Of a stretch of DNA of 7,228 nucleotides, positions 1 through 5,893 are shown piece after piece; within the stretch, counting starts at the first letter, position 1, and the number at the start of each line of letters is the position of its first letter. The stretch comes from Deltaproteobacteria bacterium (lineage in GTDB: Bacteria > Desulfobacterota > Desulfobacteria > Desulfobacterales > SURF-7), in NCBI GenBank assembly GCA_019307665.1, contig JAFDJC010000165.1, positions 1 through 7,228 on the forward strand, given 5' to 3'. The notes under the pieces were generated by a model. The model made no database searches, was not told the DNA's origin, and worked only from the letters and a program-made list of their open reading frames with translations. The position numbers were made by a program, and so were the translations under genes.

Positions 1-417
1 AAAGGGGACAGTCGATCTGATGCGTTGGATCAGCTTTTTGAATCATGGCCGGGAGCTGTTTTCAAGGAAAACCCAAAGCCCGTTAGTACGATCGTGAGAA
101 GAATATTTGAAAAAAACCAAACAAAGAAAATGCGTCCCTTCAATCTACACCTCAAAGGCACGAACTTTCAAATCAATGTATGGAAAGCGCTATTGAACAT
201 ACCTGAAGGGTGGGTTGTAAGCTACCAGGATATTGCATCCTATATCGGACGACCGAAGGCATTCCGTGCTGTTGCAAACGCCATTGCCATCAACCCAGTC
301 GCTTTTTTGATCCCCTGTCACCGCGTAATTGCAAAGTCGGGAAAAATTCATCAATATCGTTGGAGTGCTATAAGGAAAAAGGCTATATTGGGATGGGAAG
401 CAGCAAGATCGGCATAA
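1..417 (+). CDS. Methylated-DNA--protein-cysteine methyltransferase domain protein (Ada/Ogt type), 5'-truncated by window edge
   Basis: This protein repairs O6-alkylguanine (and O4-alkylthymine) in DNA by irreversible transfer of the alkyl group to its own cysteine. The frame is open from base 1 with no stop, so the true start is probably upstream; a TTG at 25 is possible but has no clear ribosome binding site. Counting from that TTG, the visible part has the DNA-binding stretch FQINVWKALLNIPEG (48-62), SYQDIA (66-71), the arginine-finger helix AFRAVANAIAINP (79-91) and the active site IPCHRVI (96-102), with the acceptor Cys codon at 316-318. After the active site the usual SGYRWG reads HQYRWS (109-114), so one Gly before Tyr and one after Trp are replaced. 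The family's alternatives are a stand-alone Ogt or the C-terminal half of an Ada-like fusion; the missing 5' end prevents a choice. It is on the opposite strand to the SDR/YkgJ pair and unrelated to sulfate reduction. Confidence 0.88.
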   Translation, partial: KGDSRSDALDQLFESWPGAVFKENPKPVSTIVRRIFEKNQTKKMRPFNLHLKGTNFQINVWKALLNIPEGWVVSYQDIASYIGRPKAFRAVANAIAINPVAFLIPCHRVIAKSGKIHQYRWSAIRKKAILGWEAARSA

Positions 418-494
418 TATCCAACACCATATATTTGGGGATCTTGCTCTCAAGAAAAGTTGAAGATTTCCGGCATGAATCATTAGCGTAATCA

Positions 495-804
495 ATGGCC
501 GTGGAATAATTCACTCACAAGCTTATTAAGGAGTGCTTTACTGAATTTATCAGTGATGCCCCAGATATGTTGAAAAGGATTAAAAACGCAATTGAAGCAG
601 GCGATACCGCAGGTCTTGATTCATATGCCCACAAGATGAAAGGGTCCCTCAAGTATCTTGCAGCTGAAAAAAGCTTCAGAGCTGGCATCCGATCTCGAGA
701 CAATGGGCAAAAACAGCAACCTTGACAATGCCGGTGAAACATTTCAGAACCTTGAAAGTGAGTGTGAGAAGCTTAAAAATTTAATGGCTGATTACGAAGC
801 CTGA
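495..804 (+). pseudogene. Hpt (histidine phosphotransfer) domain gene, broken by a frameshift and an early stop
   Basis: Hpt domains relay phosphoryl groups between response-regulator domains in multistep phosphorelays. From 510 the frame reads FTHKLIKECFTEFISDAP, then MLKRIKNAIEAGD, then AHKMKGSLKYLAAEK. This matches the Hpt pattern, in which AHxLKGS carries the phospho-accepting His (codon 630-632). The frame is lost in an A6 run at 667-672. Skipping one A gives a good continuation, ASELASDLETMGK, then FQNLESECEKLKNLMADYEA with a stop at 802-804. Staying in frame instead ends at a TGA near 723 with unrelated sequence. Upstream, an ATG at 495 gives M-A-V-E and then TAA at 507-509 before the homologous part, so there may be a second lesion. 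The joined length of about 100 residues is that of a lone Hpt domain, and only 77 nt separate it from the previous gene, so no kinase precedes it. A sequencing error in the A-run, or an unusual start downstream of 507, are the alternatives. Confidence 0.72.
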
Positions 805-812
805 ACCCTGCG

Positions 813-1628
813 TTAGACAACACCACGCGGCATGGGCAATACCTTCTCACCACCAAGGACATAGCCCCCGTCAAGTCTGATCACACTGCCGGTCATGAAA
901 TCGGCATCCTCAATAACAAACATAACAGTTTTAACCACATCCTCGATCGTTCCCGTTCTCCTGCACAATGTGTGATCTATGACAGATTTTTTCTGCTCCT
1001 CGGTTAAAAGCCCCCAACCCCTTGTACCCTTTCCGTGCCTTGTTTCTATAATGCCAAGCATTATTTCATTTACGCGAACTTCGGGGGCGCCAAGCCTGGC
1101 CCATGTCTCGGTCAACATGGATATACCTCTGTTTGCCGCAGAATATCCCTCATTAAAGATCATGGAAGCCGGGCCTGACCTTCCTGTTACCCCGGCAATT
1201 GATGAAAAATTAATAACAACACCATCACCGGATTCCTTTAAATACGGCAGGGAAAAATCAAATACCCACTGTTTGGCACGAAGAGTTGTTGCAAGCTCAA
1301 GATCCCACTGTTCCTGCACATATCTGCCGTGCACTACAGGCCATCCTCCTCGCTCTATATTATTAATAAGGATATCGAGCCGTCCGAATTGGTTCACAGT
1401 CTGTTCTACAATCCCGGGGATTTTATCTGTTTCAAGGAGGTTGACCTTGATGATGATATAATCCGTTCCGATTTTATCAAAAGCCGACTTTGTCTCATCA
1501 AGGTTCTCTTCCCAATCATAATACGTAAGTGCGACCCTGACGCCTTTTATAGCCAGTGCAAGCCCGATGGCCATCCCAATCCCCTTGATCGCACCGAGAA
1601 CAAGGGCTGTTTTAATATTATCTGCCAT
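813..1628 (-). CDS. Short-chain dehydrogenase/reductase family protein with atypical catalytic motif
   Basis: A 271-residue protein of the classical SDR size with a Rossmann fold. The N-terminal nucleotide motif is LGAIKGIG (11-18), fitting GxxxGxG. The usual NNAG is NNIE (89-92), preceded by FGRLDILI. The strand carrying the catalytic serines is INFSSIAG (S142, S143). The tyrosine motif is Y162-S-A-A-N166, where the family normally has YxxxK, so the lysine that binds the ribose and lowers the tyrosine pKa is replaced by Asn. About six extra residues lie between Ser and Tyr. The C-terminal MTGSVIRLDGGY (245-256) is the usual SDR ending. A GGAG sits about 9 nt before the ATG, which lies inside the end of the upstream YkgJ-like gene (11-bp overlap), so translation is probably coupled. 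The substrate cannot be told; FabG-like 3-oxoacyl reductases are the nearest general group. It may be an active variant, or a binding protein that has lost reductase activity. Confidence 0.85.
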   Translation of the reverse strand: MADNIKTALVLGAIKGIGMAIGLALAIKGVRVALTYYDWEENLDETKSAFDKIGTDYIIIKVNLLETDKIPGIVEQTVNQFGRLDILINNIERGGWPVVHGRYVQEQWDLELATTLRAKQWVFDFSLPYLKESGDGVVINFSSIAGVTGRSGPASMIFNEGYSAANRGISMLTETWARLGAPEVRVNEIMLGIIETRHGKGTRGWGLLTEEQKKSVIDHTLCRRTGTIEDVVKTVMFVIEDADFMTGSVIRLDGGYVLGGEKVLPMPRGVV

Positions 1629-2382
1629 TGGTTGATGCTCCGCTAAAAATATTTTCCTGAACCCACTTTATACCAAACTTCATGAGCTCAATATCATCAT
1701 TCCTCAACATTTCTGTTTCCACCTGGCCTAAATCCAGACCAGATAAAAACCCTTTTTCAAACAGGTGCGTTCTAAAGTTGTCAAGGTCATAGCAAGCCAG
1801 ATGAAACATGTGCCTTGATTTAATACCCATAGGACCAGGCATCAGCCTGTTTTTAAGGCTTATAATTTCCATAAAAAGATCATTCATCTCATTATAAATC
1901 GCAATGCCCTGGTCTTCTATCCATTTTCGAACAGTTCGTGTGTCACCCTCCTCAAACCCTTGGCAGTGGGGCTCATTTAAAAGCGCATAGTGTTCGGTAA
2001 TTTCCCCTGTCTCTCTTGAGCGAGACGCAAGACGCGCAAGAGGATACGTGCGGCATGACCCCGGACGGTTACTGTAGACACGGCATCCTTCCTCTGTTAC
2101 AAACGGGCATTTTGCTTCATTGGAGGCATTGTTTGGTTTCAGGGTCACCACCGGCAGCCCCGTCTCAGGACCTGTATGCTGCAGGGTATACTCTTCAAGA
2201 AATTGTCCCGATGAGATACCCAGGCTATTCTTCAGGCAAAGTATATCATAAGGGGTCAGTAATTGATTAAGGTCCCTGCAGCACTCATTAAAGCAGGGAA
2301 CTTGTTTTGAGCATGAAAACATGAAACTGTCGTCAAGCCCAAGAGCTGTAATTTGGTTGTTCTCGTTATTCCCATTATTCAT
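1618..2382 (-). CDS. YkgJ-type cysteine cluster (CxxxCC) protein, putative metal-binding
   Basis: A 254-residue soluble protein with the cysteine pattern of the YkgJ/CxxCxxCC family, thought to bind zinc or an iron-sulfur cluster. Visible motifs are FSCSKQVPCFNECC (22-35; C24, C30, C34, C35), then CPFVTEEGC (92-100), followed by RPGSCRTYPLARL (106-118; C110) and C140. The spacing between the first four cysteines and the later C-x7-C...RPxxCRxYP block fits the family. The C-terminal ~110 residues are helical and charged, with one further Cys (C197), and are not recognisable to me. There is no signal peptide or membrane segment. On the minus strand a GAGG stands about 10 nt before the ATG. The gene is first in a two-gene unit with the SDR, its stop lying beyond the SDR start. 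The function of this family is poorly defined; some members are proposed to act in metal delivery or protein modification, so no specific role is assigned here. Confidence 0.85.
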   Translation of the reverse strand: MNNGNNENNQITALGLDDSFMFSCSKQVPCFNECCRDLNQLLTPYDILCLKNSLGISSGQFLEEYTLQHTGPETGLPVVTLKPNNASNEAKCPFVTEEGCRVYSNRPGSCRTYPLARLASRSRETGEITEHYALLNEPHCQGFEEGDTRTVRKWIEDQGIAIYNEMNDLFMEIISLKNRLMPGPMGIKSRHMFHLACYDLDNFRTHLFEKGFLSGLDLGQVETEMLRNDDIELMKFGIKWVQENIFSGASTNGR

Positions 2383-2406
2383 TGTGGCCGCCTCACTAAA
2401 TTTTTT

Positions 2407-2434
2407 ACTCTACTGTAACCTGATAAAAAATCAA
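2407..2434 (-). promoter_or_regulatory. Possible sigma70-type promoter for the YkgJ-like/SDR unit
   Basis: Read on the minus strand, TTGATT (2434-2429) and TAGAGT (2412-2407) are separated by 16 nt and lie about 25 nt before the start codon of the YkgJ-like gene. Matches to the consensus are moderate (four of six at each box), and the region is AT-rich, so chance is possible. Confidence 0.3.
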
Positions 2435-2478
2435 TACATTTGAAGTTTAATAAAACTCTTCAGCTTTTTGACCAGCCG

Positions 2479-2637
2479 ATATTGGCAATCTCGTAAAAAG
2501 CTAATCCTAATGGCAAAGAAAAAAGTTCAAGTTCAAGGAGCGCAAATCCTGTGAAATGAGGCGTACTTTTAGTACGTTGAATGAACACAGGATGCAGTGC
2601 GACACAGAAATTGGACTTTTTACGAAGCCATCAATAT
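2479..2637. repeat. ~159-bp imperfect palindromic intergenic element
   Basis: The element is a nested set of inverted arms. The outermost are ATATTG (2479-2484) and CAATAT (2632-2637), then TCGTAAAAAG (2491-2500) and CTTTTTACGA (2616-2625). Inside these are CGCA (2541-2544) with TGCG (2598-2601), and ATCCTGTG (2546-2553) with CACAGGAT (2586-2593). At the core is a hairpin CGTACT-TTT-AGTACG (2562-2576). There is no open reading frame inside. The layout is that of a non-coding palindromic repeat (REP/MITE-like), and from memory similar elements are dispersed between genes in Desulfobacteraceae genomes, which I cannot verify here. It lies between the divergent YkgJ-like and apr promoters. Confidence 0.7.
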
Positions 2638-2733
2638 TTTGTATCATATTTTGCCTTTTTATCTATATATTGTAACTGAAAAACGCAATCTGTAAAAATT
2701 CTGCTTAATCTAAAAAACTTTCTTCGAAATTTC

Positions 2734-2760
2734 TTGACAAGCACTCAGCTGGGTGATAAT
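2734..2760 (+). promoter_or_regulatory. Predicted promoter of the aprBA operon
   Basis: A perfect -35 box TTGACA (2734-2739) is followed after 15 nt by GATAAT (2755-2760), a five-of-six -10 box. The alternative -10 TAATTT (2757-2762), preceded by TG one base away, would give a 17-nt spacer. The surroundings are strongly AT-rich. Transcription would begin near 2767, leaving a leader of almost 290 nt before aprB. This is the best promoter-like sequence in the 672-nt gap and has the right orientation, but it rests on consensus matching only. Confidence 0.6.
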
Positions 2761-2852
2761 TTTACAATTTATTTTAGTTTTTTATAAGTATCTGTTTTTG
2801 TTTGAAATTAGTGTCTGCAACCGATTTGCTGAAAGGTTTATTTTTAAAAACT

Positions 2853-2877
2853 TACGGCGGAATATATTCCTGCCGTA
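2853..2877 (+). promoter_or_regulatory. 25-nt dyad (operator or leader hairpin) upstream of aprB
   Basis: The arms TACGGC/GCCGTA flank a self-complementary centre GGAATATATTCC, with one unpaired T in the right half. As DNA it is a near-perfect operator-like dyad; as RNA it would form a stable stem. It is not followed by a T-run, so it is not an intrinsic terminator. It lies about 85 nt downstream of the predicted start of transcription and 180 nt before aprB. A role in control or in transcript stability is inferred. Confidence 0.5.
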
Positions 2878-3054
2878 GTCGATATTCTGTTGGGATTTAA
2901 AAAAAGGTAAAATAAATATTAAAAGCCGGCTTATACGAAAATTGCCTGCCAAATGTTAAGAAGGGAGGTGCAAAACCAGAAAATAACACCCTGAAATACG
3001 AATTGATTAAAATCGAAGTTTTTATTACAAACGCAAAACCTAGGAGGTATATAA

Positions 3055-3492
3055 ATGCCAAGCTTTGTAATTTCTGAAAAATGCGACGGATGCAAGGGTG
3101 GGGATAAAACCGCTTGCATGTATATCTGCCCAAACGATCTTATGGTCCTGGAGCCTGACTCAATGAAAGCTTACAATCAGGAACCTGATCAGTGCTGGGA
3201 ATGCTTTTCCTGCGTAAAAATCTGCCCGACCCAGGCTGTTGAAGTCAGAGGTTATGCAGACTTTGTACCGCTAGGAAGCAGCATTATGCCGATGATGGGT
3301 ACGGAAGATGTTATGTGGACATGTAAGTTCAGAAACGGCACTATCAAGCGTTTCAAGTTCCCCATCAGGACTACTCCTGAAGGAAAGGCCAATGCTTATC
3401 TGGATCTTAAAGGGAAAGACCTTGATACCGGACTACTCTCGACTGAAGAAGCAGACGGCTATGAACTTCCCAAACCGCTGGCTACTGTCTAA
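3055..3492 (+). CDS. aprB: Adenylylsulfate (APS) reductase beta subunit
   Basis: AprB is the ferredoxin-like subunit of dissimilatory APS reductase, a cytoplasmic AprAB enzyme that reduces APS to sulfite and AMP. It carries two [4Fe-4S] clusters that pass electrons to the FAD of AprA. The 145-residue product has all eight ligands: C10, C13, C21, C25 and C47, C50, C53, C57, in the order CDGCKGG, CMYICP, CWECFSCVKICP. W48 matches the Trp described in the Archaeoglobus fulgidus structure as lying between the first cluster and FAD. KFRNGTIKRFKFPIRTTPEG (91-110) is the conserved segment after the ferredoxin domain. The C-terminal tail, which in the family wraps around AprA, appears shorter than in Desulfovibrio, where I recall about 165 residues. 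The start is set by AGGAGGT (3042-3048), 6 nt before the ATG. aprA follows after 72 nt with no terminator, so the two are co-transcribed. Confidence 0.97.
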   Translation: MPSFVISEKCDGCKGGDKTACMYICPNDLMVLEPDSMKAYNQEPDQCWECFSCVKICPTQAVEVRGYADFVPLGSSIMPMMGTEDVMWTCKFRNGTIKRFKFPIRTTPEGKANAYLDLKGKDLDTGLLSTEEADGYELPKPLATV

Positions 3493-3564
3493 TATTAAAG
3501 ATGGTACTAAGCTGTGATCCATTTACAAATGATATTAAGATTTTTATTTTAAGGAGGATATAAT

Positions 3565-5544
3565 ATGGCATTACCGAATAAACCATTGGGTGAACTTAAA
3601 GCCGTAAGAGATCCCGAAGTCGAAGAGCGTGAAGTTGATATTCTGATCATCGGCGGTGGTATGGCTGCTTGCGGAACCGCATTTGAAGTAAAAAAATGGG
3701 CTTCCGATGACACTAAGATCCTGCTGTGTGACAAAGCTGCAATGGAAAGAAGCGGCGCTGTTGCCCAGGGGCTTTCAGCTATCAACACCTATATCGGAGA
3801 CAATACAGCGGATGATTACGTCCGCATGGTAAGAAACGACCTTATGGGTATTGTACGCGAAGACCTTATCTTTGACCTCGGAGGTCACGTGGATGACTCC
3901 GTTCATCTTTTTGAGGAATGGGGACTTCCGATCTGGAAAAAAACCGAGGACAACAAAAACCTTGACGGTAAAAAGGGCCAGAAATTAGGCACCCTGAAAT
4001 CAGGTGCTAAACCTGTCCGTACAGGTAAATGGCAGATCATGATCAACGGTGAATCTTACAAAAGAATCGTTGCCGAAGCCGCAAAACTTGCACTCGGCGA
4101 AGACAACATTATCGAACGATTATTTATCGTTGAGCTTCTGAACGACGCCAATAATCCGAATCAGATTGCCGGCGCAGTCGGTTTTTCTGTTCGCGAAAAC
4201 AAAGTATACATCATTAAATGCAAAACCATGATGGTTGCATGCGGCGGTGCTGTAAATATCTATCAGCCCCGTTCAGTTGGTGAAGGTAAAGGACGTGCAT
4301 GGTATCCGGTATGGAATGCAGGCTCCACATATACAATGGCTCTGAGAGCCGGTGCCGAACTTTCCATGATGGAAAACCGTTTCACCCCGGCACGTTTTAA
4401 AGACGGTTACGGCCCTGTTGGCGCATGGTTCCTCCTGTTCAAGGCAAAAGCACTTAACGGCCTGGGAGAAAATTTTGCAGCAAGCGACGCTGCCAAGGCA
4501 GAGCTTGAAAAATATGCTCCTTACGGAACAGCCGCCATCACACCGACATGCCTCCGTAACCACCTGATGCTGTTTGAAATGAAAGAGGGCCGCGGTCCGA
4601 TAATGATGGATACGGTTACAGCTCTTGCTGAACTCGGAAAAACCATGGACAAAAAAGAGCTCAAGCATCTTGAATCAGAAGCTTGGGAAGACTTTCTTGA
4701 CATGACCTGCGGTCAGGCCAACCTTTGGTGTGCCCAGAACTGCGAACCTGAAAAGAAAAATTCCGAAGTCATGCCGTGCGAGCCTTATCTTCTTGGTTCA
4801 CATTCAGGCTGCTGCGGAATCTGGACTTCAGGACCGGACCTTGACTGGGTACCGGACTCATACAAATGGGGCGATGCAGGAAAGGTTTATAACCGCATGA
4901 GCACCGTAGTCGGTCTCTTCACCTCGGGTGACGGCGTAGCCTGCTCAGGCCACAAATTCTCCTCAGGTTCACATGCTGAAGGACGTATGGTTGCAAAAGA
5001 AATGGTAAAATTCATACGCGACCATGCCGACTACACACCGACAATCAAAGAGACCAAAGAGGAACTTGTCGACATGGTATATAAACCTGTACGCGTATAT
5101 CTCGACAACTGTGAATATACAACCGCTGCAGACATCAACCCGAATTACCTCAAGCCGAACGGCATGATGTATCGCATGATGAAAGCTACCCATGAGTACG
5201 GTGCAGGAACTGCTACCTATTACCAGACCAGCAACAAAAGCCTCGAGGTTGTCATCGACCTTATCGAAGTTATGCGTGAGGACTGCGAAAAAATGGCAGC
5301 AGGTGATCTCCATGAGCTCATGAGAGCATGGGAAATATATCACAGACTCTATACTGTTGAGGCGCATCTCCGCCATATCCAGTATCGTAAAGAAACACGC
5401 TATCCTGGATTCTACTATCAAGCAGATCATCCGGGGCAAGATGATGAAAACTGGTTCTGCTTCACCAACTCTTCATACAACAGAGAAACCAATGAATGGT
5501 CTCTGAAGAAGGTGGACTACCACAAAATCATCCCAGATGCATAA
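3565..5544 (+). CDS. aprA: Adenylylsulfate (APS) reductase alpha subunit
   Basis: AprA is the FAD-containing catalytic subunit; APS is attacked by reduced FAD to give an FAD-sulfite adduct, then sulfite and AMP. The 659-residue length is typical. The dinucleotide-binding motif DILIIGGGMAACG (25-37) begins the fumarate reductase/succinate dehydrogenase-type flavoprotein fold, followed by RSGAVAQGLSAINTYIG (62-78). MMENRFTPARF (268-278) contains an arginine (R272) that probably corresponds to the active-site Arg265 of the A. fulgidus enzyme. GSHSGCCGIW (411-420) contains a histidine (H413) probably matching its His398; both assignments are by eye. FTSGDGVACSGHKFSSGSHAEGR (452-474) is the conserved FAD-binding C-terminal block of the flavoprotein domain. 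The helical C-terminal domain runs to the end. AAGGAGG (3551-3557) sits 7 nt before the ATG. An intrinsic terminator follows the gene. No damage or missing residues are seen. Confidence 0.98.
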   Translation: MALPNKPLGELKAVRDPEVEEREVDILIIGGGMAACGTAFEVKKWASDDTKILLCDKAAMERSGAVAQGLSAINTYIGDNTADDYVRMVRNDLMGIVREDLIFDLGGHVDDSVHLFEEWGLPIWKKTEDNKNLDGKKGQKLGTLKSGAKPVRTGKWQIMINGESYKRIVAEAAKLALGEDNIIERLFIVELLNDANNPNQIAGAVGFSVRENKVYIIKCKTMMVACGGAVNIYQPRSVGEGKGRAWYPVWNAGSTYTMALRAGAELSMMENRFTPARFKDGYGPVGAWFLLFKAKALNGLGENFAASDAAKAELEKYAPYGTAAITPTCLRNHLMLFEMKEGRGPIMMDTVTALAELGKTMDKKELKHLESEAWEDFLDMTCGQANLWCAQNCEPEKKNSEVMPCEPYLLGSHSGCCGIWTSGPDLDWVPDSYKWGDAGKVYNRMSTVVGLFTSGDGVACSGHKFSSGSHAEGRMVAKEMVKFIRDHADYTPTIKETKEELVDMVYKPVRVYLDNCEYTTAADINPNYLKPNGMMYRMMKATHEYGAGTATYYQTSNKSLEVVIDLIEVMREDCEKMAAGDLHELMRAWEIYHRLYTVEAHLRHIQYRKETRYPGFYYQADHPGQDDENWFCFTNSSYNRETNEWSLKKVDYHKIIPDA

Positions 5545-5601
5545 CGGACGCATAATCAGATGCATAAAAGCATCTTGACGATTATTTCGTTTTAGAAAGA
5601 C

Positions 5602-5638
5602 ACCTCCAGATGCCTGTTCCAGGTGTCTGGAGGTTTTT
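5602..5638 (+). terminator. Intrinsic terminator after aprA
   Basis: ACCTCCAGA (5602-5610) pairs with TCTGGAGGT (5626-5634), a TG/TG mismatch follows, then CCTG (5613-5616) pairs with CAGG (5620-5623) around the loop TTC. A T-run follows immediately (5634-5638). This should end most aprBA transcripts about 60-95 nt after the aprA stop. A competing stem exists: AGACACCT (5598-5605) with AGGTGTCT (5621-5628). It would use half of each terminator arm. Confidence 0.85.
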
Positions 5639-5843
5639 ATTAACAGAATATCGCAAGGTTTGCCCGGGCAGAATATATCCTTGGGCGGTATCCAGGGCAT
5701 CTGATCGTGTCCGGATGCTTAAGCATTTTATATGACAGTTGATAAAATTCTTAAAGATTTTGACACATTCGCCGATGGGATATCGCCATTGAGGATTACT
5801 GCCTGAAAACCTGCCGGAATTTAATGATAATAATTCAGTTAAC
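5639..5843 (+). other. Non-coding gap between the apr terminator and qmoA
   Basis: No credible gene was seen. Two short perfect palindromes occur, TGCCCGGGCA (5661-5670) and ATGCTTAAGCAT (5715-5726). TTGACA at 5760-5765 is a perfect -35 hexamer, but the best -10 candidate (TATCGC, 5781-5786) is poor. A promoter for qmo is expected somewhere here or in the tandem repeat after it; I could not place it with confidence. Confidence 0.4.
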
Positions 5844-5875
5844 CGATATTTTAAACTATCGATATTTTAAACTAT
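5844..5875 (+). repeat. Perfect 16-bp tandem duplication upstream of qmoA
   Basis: CGATATTTTAAACTAT occurs at 5844-5859 and again, directly abutting, at 5860-5875. The unit is AT-rich, and the junction forms the palindrome TATCGATA (5857-5864). It ends 18 nt before the qmoA ATG. It could be a pair of protein-binding sites or a recent slippage duplication. Confidence 0.85.
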
Positions 5876-5878
5876 AAT
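5873..5878 (+). promoter_or_regulatory. Possible -10 box TATAAT immediately before qmoA
   Basis: A perfect TATAAT begins in the last bases of the second tandem repeat. No matching -35 is seen 17 nt upstream (TTTAAA at 5850-5855). Transcription from it would start within or just after GGAGGG (5883-5888), the qmoA ribosome binding site, leaving a very short leader. It may therefore be coincidental in AT-rich sequence. Confidence 0.25.
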
Positions 5879-5893
5879 GCACGGAGGGATAGC

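Noticed and set aside
667..673. A programmed -1 ribosomal frameshift at AAAAAAG in the Hpt gene.
   Set aside because: The heptamer is out of phase with the reading frame, and the shift needed is +1, not -1. An A6 run is also short for transcriptional slippage.
515..742. A 75-codon minus-strand frame covering the Hpt region.
   Set aside because: The plus strand shows a recognisable Hpt domain once one base is skipped; the minus-strand product looks like a random shadow.
979..1461. A 160-codon plus-strand frame opposite the SDR gene.
   Set aside because: The opposite strand carries a clear SDR with its family motifs, and the plus-strand product has no recognisable motif.
2953..2994. A 13-codon open frame in the apr leader (ATG at 2953, stop at 2992) that could be a leader peptide.
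   Set aside because: No ribosome binding site precedes the ATG, and the SD-like sequence lies inside the frame rather than before it.
2383..3054. CRISPR array, tRNA or transposase gene in the large intergenic region.
   Set aside because: There are no regularly spaced repeats, no cloverleaf-like sequence was seen, and there is no open frame of useful length.
4273..5439. Long open frames on the minus strand inside aprA.
   Set aside because: They lie wholly within a confidently identified gene on the other strand, encode Cys- and His-rich sequences with no family motif, and are explained by the codon pattern of aprA.
5558..5575. A small hairpin AGATGC/GCATCT just after aprA as a terminator.
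   Set aside because: The stem has only 6 bp and no T-run follows; the much stronger stem at 5602-5634 is the likely terminator.
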